From: Rariloculus sp965263005 | GTDB taxonomy: Bacteria > Pseudomonadota > Gammaproteobacteria > Steroidobacterales > Rariloculaceae | Assembly (NCBI RefSeq): GCF_965263005.1 | Contig: NZ_OZ253579.1 | Span: 1,364,001-1,428,000, forward strand | Direction of reading: 5' to 3' | Length of the DNA: 64,000 nt | Part shown: positions 25,041 through 33,782 of the stretch, piece by piece | How the letters are laid out: each line of letters opens with the position of its first letter | How positions within the stretch are numbered: the stretch's first letter is position 1 | Translations under genes and position numbers: made by a program | The notes under the pieces: generated by a model | Database searches by the model: none | Told to the model about the DNA's origin: nothing | The model's input: only the letters and a program-made list of their open reading frames with translations

Positions 25041-27056
25041 ATGAACTTCGACTCACTGCGCGGTCCCACTCGTATCCTGGCATCGATTGCCGTGTTCCTC
25101 GTGGGCAGCGGCCTGGCCGGCGGGCAGGACCGCGTCGACGAAGAGATCGTCGTCACGTCGACGAAACTCGAAAAGAGAATTACGGACCTGACTCAGTCGG
25201 TCACGATCATCGACGAAGAGCGGATAGCGCTCAACGCGTACACCGACTTTACCGAGATGCTGCGGGAAACCGCTGGAATCGAATTCAGGCAGGCGGGCGG
25301 TCCTGGTCAGTTCAATCATCCGAAAATGCGCGGTTTCGGGACCAGCGCGATCCTTGTTGTTCTCGACGGAGTCAAGATAAACGAGGCGAGCAGCGGAGGG
25401 ATCGGCCATCTGATAGGCCAGATCGACCCGAGCTCCATAGAGCGGGTCGAGATCCTGCGGGGTCCCCAGGCGGTCCTTTACGGCGCCAACAGCACCGCCG
25501 GAGTGATCTCGATCACGACCAAGAGCGGGCACACCCGCGACGGCAGTCTGGATGTTGAAGCGGGCTCGCTGGATTGGCGTCGCGGTACGCTGTCGATCCG
25601 CAATACCGTCGCCGCCGCTGATGGAGATCTTGCCTATTCGCTCAACGTGTCGAAGATCGACAGTGGCAACGTCCATCCGCTCGAGTACACAAGGGACGAG
25701 ACGCTACAAGGCAAACTCGAATACGACAGGGATACCATCGGTTTTGGCGTCAACTTCTGGCAGACCGACAACGAGTTTCAGGCCGCGGAGCTGGACGAGG
25801 CGTACTGCTGTCAGACGCGCGAAAGCTATTGGGCGTTCCAGACGCCGGACCCCAATCAGTTCAGCGGCACCACGGATACCGTCATCGGCGCCCATTTTCG
25901 TCACGATATCTCGGATCGGTTGAGCCAGCGGATTCGGGTTGGGTCCATGGAGAAGAGCTACAGCATCGTCGACGCCGCGGATGGCTTGCTCGGTTACCAA
26001 CCCTCGCCCTTCGACAATTTCGAATTTCCAGGCTTCAGCGGCAACTTCTACGATCTTGGTGAACCGATTCCGATCATGGATACGGGAACGGATATTGGGG
26101 CCTACTACGAGAACGAGAACCGGCAATTCGACTATAACCTCATTGTCGAGGGTGACCGTGTCGCGGGCCTGGTCGGAGCCGAATATCTCGATCAGTCAGC
26201 CAGAGATTGGGGAAGCTACGGGAGTTCCGACGGCAGCGAGGCGGTGACTTCGGTGTATGCGAACGCCGAGCTCAATGTCAGCGAGCGCATTATCATCGCG
26301 CTTGGCGTGCGGTCCGATGATTTCGACTCCTGGGGCCAGGAGAACACCGGCAATGTGGGCGTGGCCATAGACGCCGGCGACCGTTCGACCGTTTTTCTGA
26401 ATGCGGGCACGAGCTTTACGGCGCCAACCATGTCGCAGCTATACAACCCGATCTTTGGCGTCAGTACCCTGAAGCCGCAAAGCGCGGCGACGTTCGAACT
26501 GGGCTGGCGCCACACGGGCGCGGATGGCCGCTTCGATGTCGAGACGGTTCTCTGGCACACGAACGTCGATGACGTCATCGCTTGGGACGGTTCGATTCCC
26601 AACCCGCGCTCATCTTTCGGTTTCGGCGAGTACACGAACCGTGATCGGCAGCAAACCGAAGGTGTGGAAGTCACCGGCAGCTATGCCTTCACGGACCGGC
26701 TATATCTGGAGGGCAACTACACGCACTCGGACTCGGCAAACAGGGCTGCGGATGCCGATTGGGAGCGGACCGTCCAGATTGCCGACAACAAGGGAAATAT
26801 CGGTCTGAGTTATCAGGCCGACCGGTTCTATGTGCGTGGCAACGTGTATTACTCGGGGGCACGGCTGCGCTGGGCGGGTGACATTGAAATGAAGCCCTAC
26901 ACGCGAGTGGACTTCACCGGTCGGTACAACTTCACTGAAGCCGTATCGGCGTATCTGCGCATCGAGAATATTTTCGACGCGGATATCGAAGAAGGCATGG
27001 GGTTCAAGCAACCCGGAGTCTACTCCGTGTTGGGCGTTCAGTACCGCTTCTTTTAG
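25041..27056 (+). CDS. btuB: TonB-dependent outer-membrane receptor, BtuB-like
   Basis: 671 residues from ATG 25041, followed by a signal peptide ending near GLAGGQ. DEEIVVTSTKLEKRI is a TonB-box-like start. The plug domain follows (RGFGTSAILVVLDGVKIN, IERVEILRGPQAVLYGANSTAGVI) and then a 22-strand-type barrel ending in the aromatic GVQYRFF. Size and loop pattern suit BtuB. The assignment to cobalamin rests on its place divergent from cobT and next to the btuFCD/cob block rather than on residues that bind B12. Confidence 0.8.
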   Translation: MNFDSLRGPTRILASIAVFLVGSGLAGGQDRVDEEIVVTSTKLEKRITDLTQSVTIIDEERIALNAYTDFTEMLRETAGIEFRQAGGPGQFNHPKMRGFGTSAILVVLDGVKINEASSGGIGHLIGQIDPSSIERVEILRGPQAVLYGANSTAGVISITTKSGHTRDGSLDVEAGSLDWRRGTLSIRNTVAAADGDLAYSLNVSKIDSGNVHPLEYTRDETLQGKLEYDRDTIGFGVNFWQTDNEFQAAELDEAYCCQTRESYWAFQTPDPNQFSGTTDTVIGAHFRHDISDRLSQRIRVGSMEKSYSIVDAADGLLGYQPSPFDNFEFPGFSGNFYDLGEPIPIMDTGTDIGAYYENENRQFDYNLIVEGDRVAGLVGAEYLDQSARDWGSYGSSDGSEAVTSVYANAELNVSERIIIALGVRSDDFDSWGQENTGNVGVAIDAGDRSTVFLNAGTSFTAPTMSQLYNPIFGVSTLKPQSAATFELGWRHTGADGRFDVETVLWHTNVDDVIAWDGSIPNPRSSFGFGEYTNRDRQQTEGVEVTGSYAFTDRLYLEGNYTHSDSANRAADADWERTVQIADNKGNIGLSYQADRFYVRGNVYYSGARLRWAGDIEMKPYTRVDFTGRYNFTEAVSAYLRIENIFDADIEEGMGFKQPGVYSVLGVQYRFF

Positions 27057-27189
27057 GTATCTGATTCATAGACATTCTTTCAACAGCCTGGTTGTCTATG
27101 TGACCGTCCCTTGGATCCGAGCCACGCTTGATGTGGGAGATTTGGCATATCAGGCGACTTCTGTTGCGAACACGGCGGGCGGGAGTTTG

Positions 27190-27290
27190 CCCAAGGATCG
27201 CTGAGGCCAGCAGTCCGTTTAACCGCGAATTCTCGTGTTCAAGTTCCCGCAGCCGCTTGGCGTCGCACAACTCCATACCATCGACGCACA
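27190..27290 (-). pseudogene. IS3-family OrfA remnant
   Basis: The minus strand reads MELCDAKRLRELEHENSRLNGLLASAILG, the C-terminal leucine-zipper part of IS3-type OrfA (key pattern AKRLRELEHENSRL). The N-terminal helix-turn-helix and OrfB are missing. It lies between btuB and an RHH/RelE pair; nothing else is seen in the 330-base gap. Confidence 0.6.
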
Positions 27291-27386
27291 GCAGGAACGA
27301 CGACGTGTGCCCAGACGATCGCATTGAAGCTGCACTCGTTGTGCAGTACTGTGATGTAACTGACATCAACACGCTTTGGAACTGCC

Positions 27387-27611
27387 ATGCCCCAGCAGGT
27401 GACCGCACGATTGCCCGACCCCGTGGTCGATGCGCTGGATACGGCCGCGCGACAGCTTCGCCGCAGCCGGGCGGATGTCATCCGCCTGGCCGTCGAGCAC
27501 TATCTCGAGGACTTCGACGATCTCTCTGTCGCCATCGATCGGCTCCGCGATCCCAGCGATCCGATGCTGGACTGGGACCGGGTCCGGCGTGAGCTTCTCG
27601 ATACGGATTAA
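27387..27611 (+). CDS. Ribbon-helix-helix antitoxin
   Basis: 74 residues. PQQVTARLPDPVVDALDTAA followed by RRSRADVIRLAVEHYLED is a CopG/ParD-type ribbon-helix-helix; the acidic tail (DDLSVAIDRL..LDWDRV) would wrap the toxin. Its last 23 bases overlap the start of the RelE gene, the usual arrangement for a co-translated toxin-antitoxin pair. Confidence 0.85.
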   Translation: MPQQVTARLPDPVVDALDTAARQLRRSRADVIRLAVEHYLEDFDDLSVAIDRLRDPSDPMLDWDRVRRELLDTD

Positions 27612-27855
27612 GGAGAGCGCCGCGAAAGAGCTGCGGCGTGTTGCGAAGCCCGACCGGACGCGGATTGTCGCGGCCATCGACCGGCTGGCGGAGACCCCTC
27701 ATCTCGGCGCGTCCCTGAAAGGCGGCCTGCGTGGGTTGCGACGGCTCCGCGTCGGAGACTATCGCGTCTTGTACGAAGTCCGTGACGACGAACTCATCGT
27801 TCTGGTTATTCGGGTTGCCCACCGACGGGATGCGTATCGGAGCACGCCGAGATGA
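27589..27855 (+). CDS. RelE/ParE-superfamily toxin
   Basis: 88 residues from GTG 27589 inside the antitoxin 3' end. FSIRIKESAAKELRRV, a positively charged middle (LKGGLRGLRRLRVGDYRVLYEV) and LIVLVIRVAHRRDAYR are the standard RelE elements: two N-terminal helices and a four-strand sheet ending in the VxHRRDAY motif. It probably cleaves ribosome-bound mRNA; ParE-type gyrase poisoning is less likely given the GDYRVLYE and HRRDAY motifs. Complete and apparently functional. Confidence 0.88.
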   Translation: MSFSIRIKESAAKELRRVAKPDRTRIVAAIDRLAETPHLGASLKGGLRGLRRLRVGDYRVLYEVRDDELIVLVIRVAHRRDAYRSTPR

Positions 27856-28104
27856 TCCTTGGCCGCAGACGGACCTCGAATCATGCTATGCGACAACCCG
27901 TTCCAACCTTTTCGCTTCTGGCCATGCGCAGCCACGCACCTTATTCTGCGGCGCAATGGACATAAACGGGGACCGGAAGAAACTGACCGACACACGCGCG
28001 TCGGAGATGTCGGTTTCGATGGTTGCAGCGCAACGAGTTGAACCTGCGATCTTCAGGTTTTGAGGCTGACGCCCGTCGTCGACGGTCAGGGAAAGGGCAA
28101 TGCG

Positions 28105-29049
28105 GTGAATAGCGAATTCGACGTGATCGTTGTCGGCGGCGGTATCGCGGGCTTGACGGCCGGCCTCGTATCGGCACGGCTCGGCAGGCGCACGCTGATC
28201 CACACGAGCGAACTGCTCGGCGGGCATCTGCTCAGCATCGAGAAGATCGAAGGCTACCCAGGCCATCCCGATGGAATTGCCGGCTACGAATTGTGCCCGC
28301 TGGCGCAAGGTCAGGCCGCCGATGCAGGCGCCGAGTTTGCGATGAGCCGCGTCGAGGCGCTGTCCCCCGAAGGCGGCATGTGGCGGCTTGTGACCGCGCG
28401 CGGAAACTATGCGGCGCGCGCCGTAATCGTTGCGACCGGCACCGAGCTCAAGGAGCTCGGAGTGCCTGGCGAGATGTTGTTGCGCGGCAAGGGCGTAAGC
28501 CATTGCGCGAGCTGCGACGCGCCGCTCTTGAGCGGCAAGCCCGTCGTCGCGGTCGGCGGCGGCGACTCGGCGCTGCAGGAGGCGTTGACGCTCGCTGAGC
28601 ATGCCTCCAAGGTCACCGTCCTGCATCGCGGCGAGCGGTCGACCGCGCAGCAGAGTTTTCGCGAGCGCGTCGCCGCGCACCCGAGAATCGAGCTCAGGCC
28701 CTCAACCGAAGTCGTCGAAATCCTCGGCAAGGATGCGGTCGACGGCGTGCGGGTGCGCGGTCTGTCCGGCGGTGGGGCCGGCAACGGAACCGGCGACTTG
28801 GAGACGGCCGCCGTTTTCGTATACATTGGCTTGCGGCCAAGCTCGGCGTTGCTCACCGACCGCGTGAGCCTCGATTCAACGGGCCGCATTCCTGTCGATG
28901 CACAAATGCGCACGCAGCTTCGAGGCATATTCGGCGCGGGCACGGTCCGGTCGGGCGCCGCCGGCCGCGCCGTGGCCGCGGCCGGAGACGGGACCGCGGC
29001 GGCAATCGCGGCTGACCGGTTCCTGGATGACAGCGCGTGGCCCGACTAA
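28105..29049 (+). CDS. Thioredoxin-reductase-like FAD/NAD(P)H oxidoreductase
   Basis: 314 residues from GTG 28105, which has GGGAAAGGG upstream. VIVVGGGIAGLTAGL is the FAD-binding GxGxxG, IVATGTELKELGVPGE the first ATG motif, and SHCASCDAPL holds the redox CxxC as CASC where CATC is usual. AVGGGDSALQEAL is the NAD(P)H motif. Domain order and length match thioredoxin reductases and their ferredoxin-dependent relatives. Its stop is 58 bases before the UGSC-family selenoprotein gene on the same strand, so it is a candidate electron donor for that protein (inference). Confidence 0.88.
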   Translation: MNSEFDVIVVGGGIAGLTAGLVSARLGRRTLIHTSELLGGHLLSIEKIEGYPGHPDGIAGYELCPLAQGQAADAGAEFAMSRVEALSPEGGMWRLVTARGNYAARAVIVATGTELKELGVPGEMLLRGKGVSHCASCDAPLLSGKPVVAVGGGDSALQEALTLAEHASKVTVLHRGERSTAQQSFRERVAAHPRIELRPSTEVVEILGKDAVDGVRVRGLSGGGAGNGTGDLETAAVFVYIGLRPSSALLTDRVSLDSTGRIPVDAQMRTQLRGIFGAGTVRSGAAGRAVAAAGDGTAAAIAADRFLDDSAWPD

Positions 29050-29107
29050 CGACACCCGCCGCACCCCCGTACACAAGAACTGAAGGCCCGAAGGACCGAA
29101 GAACCGA

Positions 29108-30742
29108 ATGACAAGCAAACTCGTTGTGCACGATCCGCGCGGTTATCCGCCGAAGGTCACGGGTAAGCGGCTCGCGCCGAGGCTGACAAGCCTGGAAGGC
29201 AAGGTCGTCTTTCTCGTCGACTGCCTGTTCGACAATTCCGACGTATTCATGGACCAGATGCAGCACTGGTTTGCGCAGCACCTGCCGACAGTCAGGATCC
29301 GCACGATCAAACCGTGCGAAAGCTGGGTCGACGATCCCGACATGCGCGGGACGATACACAAGGAGGGCGACGCCGCGATACTCGGCGTCGGTTTGTGAAG
29401 CACCTGCAGCCCGACGGTCGCCGGGCTCGCGATGTCCCTCGAGGAACAGGGCGTGCCGACCGTGGCCGTGCATACGCACGTCTTCGCCCGGCTGGTCACC
29501 GCCGTCACGCGGGCCAACGGCATGCCGACGTCGCGCCAGGCCTTCGTGCCGCAGCCGGTCGTCGACCGCTCGCCGGAGCAGCTTCGGGCCTATATCGACG
29601 GTGTGGATCCGGTGTCGAGCCGGCCGTTCATGCAGGAGCTCCTCGAAGGCTTGTCGAGCCCGCTCGACGAGGCCGATCTCGAGGGCGTGACTTTCGAGCG
29701 TGCCACACCGCGCCTGCTTGAGGCCGACACCGAGGACAATCTGCAGCAGCTTTTCCAGGCAAACGGCTGGACCGATCATCTGCCCGTGATCCTGCCGACC
29801 GAGGAACGCGTCGCGCGCATGCTCGAGGGCACGAGTCACGCGCCTGACGAGGTCCTCGGCAAGCTCAGGCCAACGTTTTTCCGCGAGTTCTGGGAGTTCA
29901 CGGTAGAGAAGGTCGCCGTCAATGCCGTCATGGCCGGTGCGCGTCCTGAGTATCTGCCTGTCATTCTCGCGCTCGCGGCGACGGGCCAGACGTCCCGCTC
30001 GAGCAGTACGAACTCCTTCGCGATGATCTCGCTTGTCAACGGACCGATCCGCAAGGAGATCGGCATGGGCGACGGCATCGGCGTCATGGGGCCGTACAAC
30101 CACGCGAACGCGACGATCGGCCGCGCCTACAACCTGCTGTCGATCAACCTGCAGGGCGGGTCGGTGCCGGGCGACACGTACATGGGTTCGCTCGGCAACT
30201 GGTACAACTACAGCGCGACGTTCGCCGAAGCCGAGGAGCGCAGCCCATGGGCGCCGTTTCACGTCCAGCACGGCCACGCGCCGACCGACAGTACGGCAAG
30301 CGTGTTCTTCGGCGGCTGGTACACGCAGGCCGGTTACGGTCCGCGCGAGACGTGGCAGGAGAAGTTCAGGCACGCCTTCGCGGGCGCCGAGCAGTATCTG
30401 CCGCCGATCATCGTCATGGATCCGATCTGTGCGCGCGACTTCGTCAAGCTCGGTTACGACACCAAGGAGAAGCTCATCGCCTGGTGCGCCGACAACGCAA
30501 GGTTGACGGCGAGGGAGTACTGGGACAACCAGTGGATTCAGACATTGATGCGTCCGATGGCCGTGGCAGGAGTCGAGCCCTACGCATCGCGGCTCAAGGC
30601 CGATCCCGACGAGCTCATCTCGATATTCGAGCCCGGGCAGATCAAGATCGTCGTCGCCGGCGGTGAGACCCAGGGCGCGTGGAAGATGATCGGCGGCCGC
30701 TACAACCCGAACTGGACGGTGTCGGTCGACGCGTGGCGCTGA
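29108..30742 (+). CDS. Probable UGSC-family selenoprotein (in-frame UGA read as selenocysteine)
   Basis: 544 residues if TGA 29396-29398 is decoded as selenocysteine. The frame before it (96 codons from ATG 29108) and after it (to 30742) is the same, and similarity runs across: ILGVG-L-U-S-T-C-SPTVAGLAMSLEEQG with Sec97 and Cys100, in the place of the U-G-S-C motif of the UGSC family, followed by the usual GVPTVAVHT strand. The C-terminal two thirds (NGWTDHLPVILPT, GTSHAPDEVLG, VEKVAVNAVMAGA, FAMISLVNGPIRKEIGMG) match the paralogue at 45167-46840 closely. A SECIS-like hairpin lies at 29408-29427. If UGA is a stop, the product would be an unlikely 96-residue fragment. Biochemical role unknown; a redox function is suggested by UxxC and the neighbouring reductase. 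Confidence 0.8.
29399..29427 (+). promoter_or_regulatory. SECIS-like hairpin after the UGA codon
   Basis: AGCCCG (29408-29413) and CGGGCT (29422-29427) form a perfect 6-bp stem with the 8-base loop ACGGTCGC. The loop contains GGTC beginning 17 bases after the UGA. In the E. coli fdhF SECIS the loop GGUC begins 18 bases after UGA, so sequence and spacing agree. The bulged U of fdhF is not seen. Confidence 0.7.
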
Positions 30743-30932
30743 CCGGAGTATCAGGCACGGAGCCGGCATCGGTGACATCGAGGGGTTCGACAAGGCCGCC
30801 TGGTCCCTCGATCGCCCTGCATTGCGGCACGCGACGGCCGCAGTCTGAATCAGACATGAGCCCGCCAACGTTGGCAGCGGCACGCTTCCGGCGCGATAAT
30901 CGCAGTTCCTGTGGTCGAGGCATGACCTGAAA

Positions 30933-32324
30933 GTGGTCGAAATCGAGAGAATCCGACGTAGCCATCGAGTTCGGGTGGCGGCACTCATTGGACTTGCGGT
31001 CACGGCAGGCCTTGCCGCGTGGGCGGTCCTTGCGCCCCGCGAGGAGGCCGGACCCCAGGCGCCCGAATCGGTCCCGGCGCCGGAGGATGCAAGCGTGCTG
31101 CGATACGCGGCCGAGTACCCGGCAATCGGCTACTCGGCGACGGAGCCGTCGGACCCGGTCGCCCGGCTGCGCGAGCGGCTCGTGCGCGGCGAGCTCGGGC
31201 TGACGTTCGACGGCGAGCGCGGCTACCTCGATTCGTTGCTCGGCGCGCTCGGAATCGACACGGCATCCCAGTTGCTCGTGTTCTCGAAGACGAGCGTGCA
31301 GGTCAGGGACATCCTCCCGGAGACGCCGCGCGCGATTTTCTTCGACGATGCGACTTACGTGGCGTGGGTTCGAGGTGCCCCGACGATCGAGATTGCGGCG
31401 ATGGATCCGAATGTCGGGCCGGTGTTCTACACGCTCGAGCAGCGCGGTGCCGCCGATGCCCCGTTCGAGCGGCAATTCGGCCGTTGCCTGCGTTGCCACG
31501 ATTCGTATTCGCTGACGGGCGGCGGCGTGCCGCGGTTCATACTCGGCTCTGGTTACATCGGGGCGGACGGGAATCTCGTCTCCCACGAGGGGTGGATTCT
31601 GACGAGCGAACGGACCCCGCTCCGGAGCCGGTGGGGCGGCTGGTACGTGACCGGCCACCACGGCGACCAGGTGCACCTTGGCAATCTGATCGTGAGGGAC
31701 GTTGCGACGCTTCAGGACCTCGATACACTGCGTGTCGGCAATATCGGCGACCTCGATGCGCTCATCGACACGAGCCCGTATCCGACGCGTTACAGCGATA
31801 TCGTGGCTTTGCTCGTGATCGAGCACCAGGTCGGTGTCCAGAACCTCATCACGCGCGTCAACTACGATACGCGCACGGCGTTTCACGCCGATGAAGTCCA
31901 GGGCACGGCCGAGACCGGGAGCCTCGTTGCGAGTACGGCCGAGCCGCTGGTCCGGGCCCTGCTGTTCGCCGACGCGGTCGACCTCGCGAGCCCGATCACA
32001 GGCACGTCCGGATTTGCCGAGCAGTTCGAGGCTCGCGCCTTGCGGGACAGCGCGGGACGGTCGTTACGCGACCTCGACCTGACACGCCGCGTGTTCCGCT
32101 ACCCGTTGAGCTATCTGATCCATTCAGAGGCTTTCGATGCGCTGCCCGATGCCACACGAGCCCATGTCTACCGCCGCATCGTCGAGATTCTTGCCGGCGA
32201 CGATGCAAGCGGCGACTTCGCCCACCTGTCGCAGGCCGACCGAAGCGCCGTGCTCGAGATCCTGGCGGAAACGAAGAGCGAGTTCGCCGCGGTCCTGGCG
32301 GGCACCCCGGGCGATCAGGGCTGA
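30933..32324 (+). CDS. Membrane-anchored protein with one c-type haem motif
   Basis: 463 residues from GTG 30933. One N-terminal hydrophobic segment (VAALIGLAVTAGLAAWAVLA) anchors it with the rest in the periplasm. CLRCH (185-189) is a single c-type haem site, followed by GGGVPRFILGSGYIG and GWYVTGHHGDQVHLGN, with extra histidines that might be the distal ligand. I do not recognise the family. It lies 190 bases after the selenoprotein gene on the same strand. Probably an electron-transfer or oxidase component of the envelope. Confidence 0.7.
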   Translation: MVEIERIRRSHRVRVAALIGLAVTAGLAAWAVLAPREEAGPQAPESVPAPEDASVLRYAAEYPAIGYSATEPSDPVARLRERLVRGELGLTFDGERGYLDSLLGALGIDTASQLLVFSKTSVQVRDILPETPRAIFFDDATYVAWVRGAPTIEIAAMDPNVGPVFYTLEQRGAADAPFERQFGRCLRCHDSYSLTGGGVPRFILGSGYIGADGNLVSHEGWILTSERTPLRSRWGGWYVTGHHGDQVHLGNLIVRDVATLQDLDTLRVGNIGDLDALIDTSPYPTRYSDIVALLVIEHQVGVQNLITRVNYDTRTAFHADEVQGTAETGSLVASTAEPLVRALLFADAVDLASPITGTSGFAEQFEARALRDSAGRSLRDLDLTRRVFRYPLSYLIHSEAFDALPDATRAHVYRRIVEILAGDDASGDFAHLSQADRSAVLEILAETKSEFAAVLAGTPGDQG

Positions 32325-32360
32325 TCGCCGCCGGTCGTCAGAGCTGGCAGTCGTCCGCCG

Positions 32361-32771
32361 TCAGGGCTGATCGCCGTCCGGCGCGCCCGTTCTCGGCGAG
32401 CTCAGGAACAGCTTTGAGCCGTCGGGCAGCGTAACGTCGCGGCCGTTGGCGGCGTTTGAGCCGTTGCGGTGCCGGTAGCCGAACACGACGACTTCCGTAC
32501 CGCGCGGGATCGAGTCTCGCGTCATGCCGCGGCGCACAAGCGTGTTAGGGCTGCCCGCTTCGATCATCCAGCTCTCGACGTTACCGTCTTCATCCTCGAC
32601 ATCGATGTGGAGCCACGCATGCGGATTGATCCATTCGATGCGCGTGACCGTGCCCTCGAGCGTGATCGGCTGGTTCGCGTCGAACTCGGCCGAAAATGCG
32701 TGATGCCCGAGCACCGGCAACGCCGCGACGAAGAGAGCGCCCGTGAGCGCAATAGCCAATAGTGATCGCAT
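32361..32771 (-). CDS. DUF6152-family exported protein
   Basis: 136 residues from ATG 32771, where a signal peptide ends at VLGHHAFSAEFD. The HHAFSAEFD start, VTRIEWINPHAWLHIDV, SWMIEAGSPNTLVRRG and VTLPDGSKLF are the DUF6152 signature and are nearly repeated in the protein at 37739-38155. The paired histidines at the mature N-terminus suggest metal binding (inference). It follows the periplasmic gene at 32798-33769 on the same strand, with overlap only if the longer ATG at 32801 is used. Confidence 0.85.
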   Translation of the reverse strand: MRSLLAIALTGALFVAALPVLGHHAFSAEFDANQPITLEGTVTRIEWINPHAWLHIDVEDEDGNVESWMIEAGSPNTLVRRGMTRDSIPRGTEVVVFGYRHRNGSNAANGRDVTLPDGSKLFLSSPRTGAPDGDQP

Positions 32772-32797
32772 CTCGATACTCCTGTTCACTGCGCTCT

Positions 32798-33769
32798 TCA
32801 CTGCGTCTCGGCTGCGCGGCGTTCTTCCTCACGCGCCGCCGAAAGCAAGCCGCTCATGCCGTAATTGCCTTCGTGGCACGCGTACTCGACGAGCGGCCCC
32901 TCCTGGGGATGCATGAAGATCTCAGCGGTCCAGGGTGCCGTGAAGACCGCCGGGTCGTCGATAGTGGTCTGATAACGGATCTGATCGGGCGCCGTGCGCG
33001 TGAATCTCTCGATGACGCGAAATTCATCGCTCATCACGGAATTCAGCATCTGGACGCCGTAGAAGTGCCTGTTGGTCCGCTGATTCCTCGTTTCGACGAC
33101 CAGTGTGTCGTCTTCCCAGTGGCCGCGCGAATCGCCGGTCCATTGCAGGACCCGTTCCGGGAAGCCCGGGCGCCCGTCGATCGGGATAATGCGGACCTCG
33201 TGATTGATCTCCGCCATGATCGTCACGTAGTCGGGCGTCTGCACGATGTAGTAGTTATTGTTGTAGGGCTCCGGAAACAGCGGCGCGGCCCCGCCGCCGA
33301 ACACGATGCATCGTTCAGTGAGAAACCTGTCCGCCGGGCTGTCGGATGGATGCTCTTGCGCGTAGGCAAGGTTGGCTTCGTGCTGAAGCTGGGCTTCGGG
33401 CATGAACGGCGGAACCTTGCCGTTGGCAGGGTCGATAACGAGCGACGTGCGCAGCGTCGGCACGATGCTGTTGCCGCGATCGAACCACGCATCGTTGTAG
33501 GAGCCGACCGCCCCTTCCTGGCGGATGGTGTTATCGGCGTTGGTGGCCTCGATTCTCTCCGCGACGTAGGCTTGAGCTTCTTCGGGTGTGAAGAACGCCT
33601 TGTCGCCGAGCGCGTCGGGCCGCTGCAGCGGCGTAAGCGTTGCGTTCGACCACAGTCCCTGAAGATCCGGGTCGCCCCACGGCGTCCGGTCCGTTTGCGC
33701 GTGGCCTGCGGCCGCAGCCAGCAGGGCGAGCGGCACGGCGACCGAAACGAGCATTGATCGCGGGTTCAT
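32798..33769 (-). CDS. Periplasmic protein of the WGDPDLQGxW type
   Basis: 323 residues with a signal peptide ending AAAGHAQ. The mature start TDRTPWGDPDLQGLWSN is shared in form with WGHPDFSGTW at 38432-39541 and PNFSGVW at 33783-34577. Shared later blocks are RIIPIDGRPG, NSRGHWEDDTLVVET, ERFTRTAPDQIRYQTTIDDP and YACHEGNYGM. Proteins of this kind are common next to DUF6152 in uncultured proteobacteria and acidobacteria but have no assigned function. It follows the gene at 33783 on the same strand with 13 bases between. Confidence 0.75.
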   Translation of the reverse strand: MNPRSMLVSVAVPLALLAAAAGHAQTDRTPWGDPDLQGLWSNATLTPLQRPDALGDKAFFTPEEAQAYVAERIEATNADNTIRQEGAVGSYNDAWFDRGNSIVPTLRTSLVIDPANGKVPPFMPEAQLQHEANLAYAQEHPSDSPADRFLTERCIVFGGGAAPLFPEPYNNNYYIVQTPDYVTIMAEINHEVRIIPIDGRPGFPERVLQWTGDSRGHWEDDTLVVETRNQRTNRHFYGVQMLNSVMSDEFRVIERFTRTAPDQIRYQTTIDDPAVFTAPWTAEIFMHPQEGPLVEYACHEGNYGMSGLLSAAREEERRAAETQ

Positions 33770-33782
33770 GTCCTTCTCCTCA

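Noticed and set aside
28853..31003. Long open frame on the minus strand opposite the selenoprotein
   Set aside because: Arg/Ala/Val-rich mirror of GC-rich coding sequence with no motif or ribosome-binding site; the plus strand has clear family similarity.
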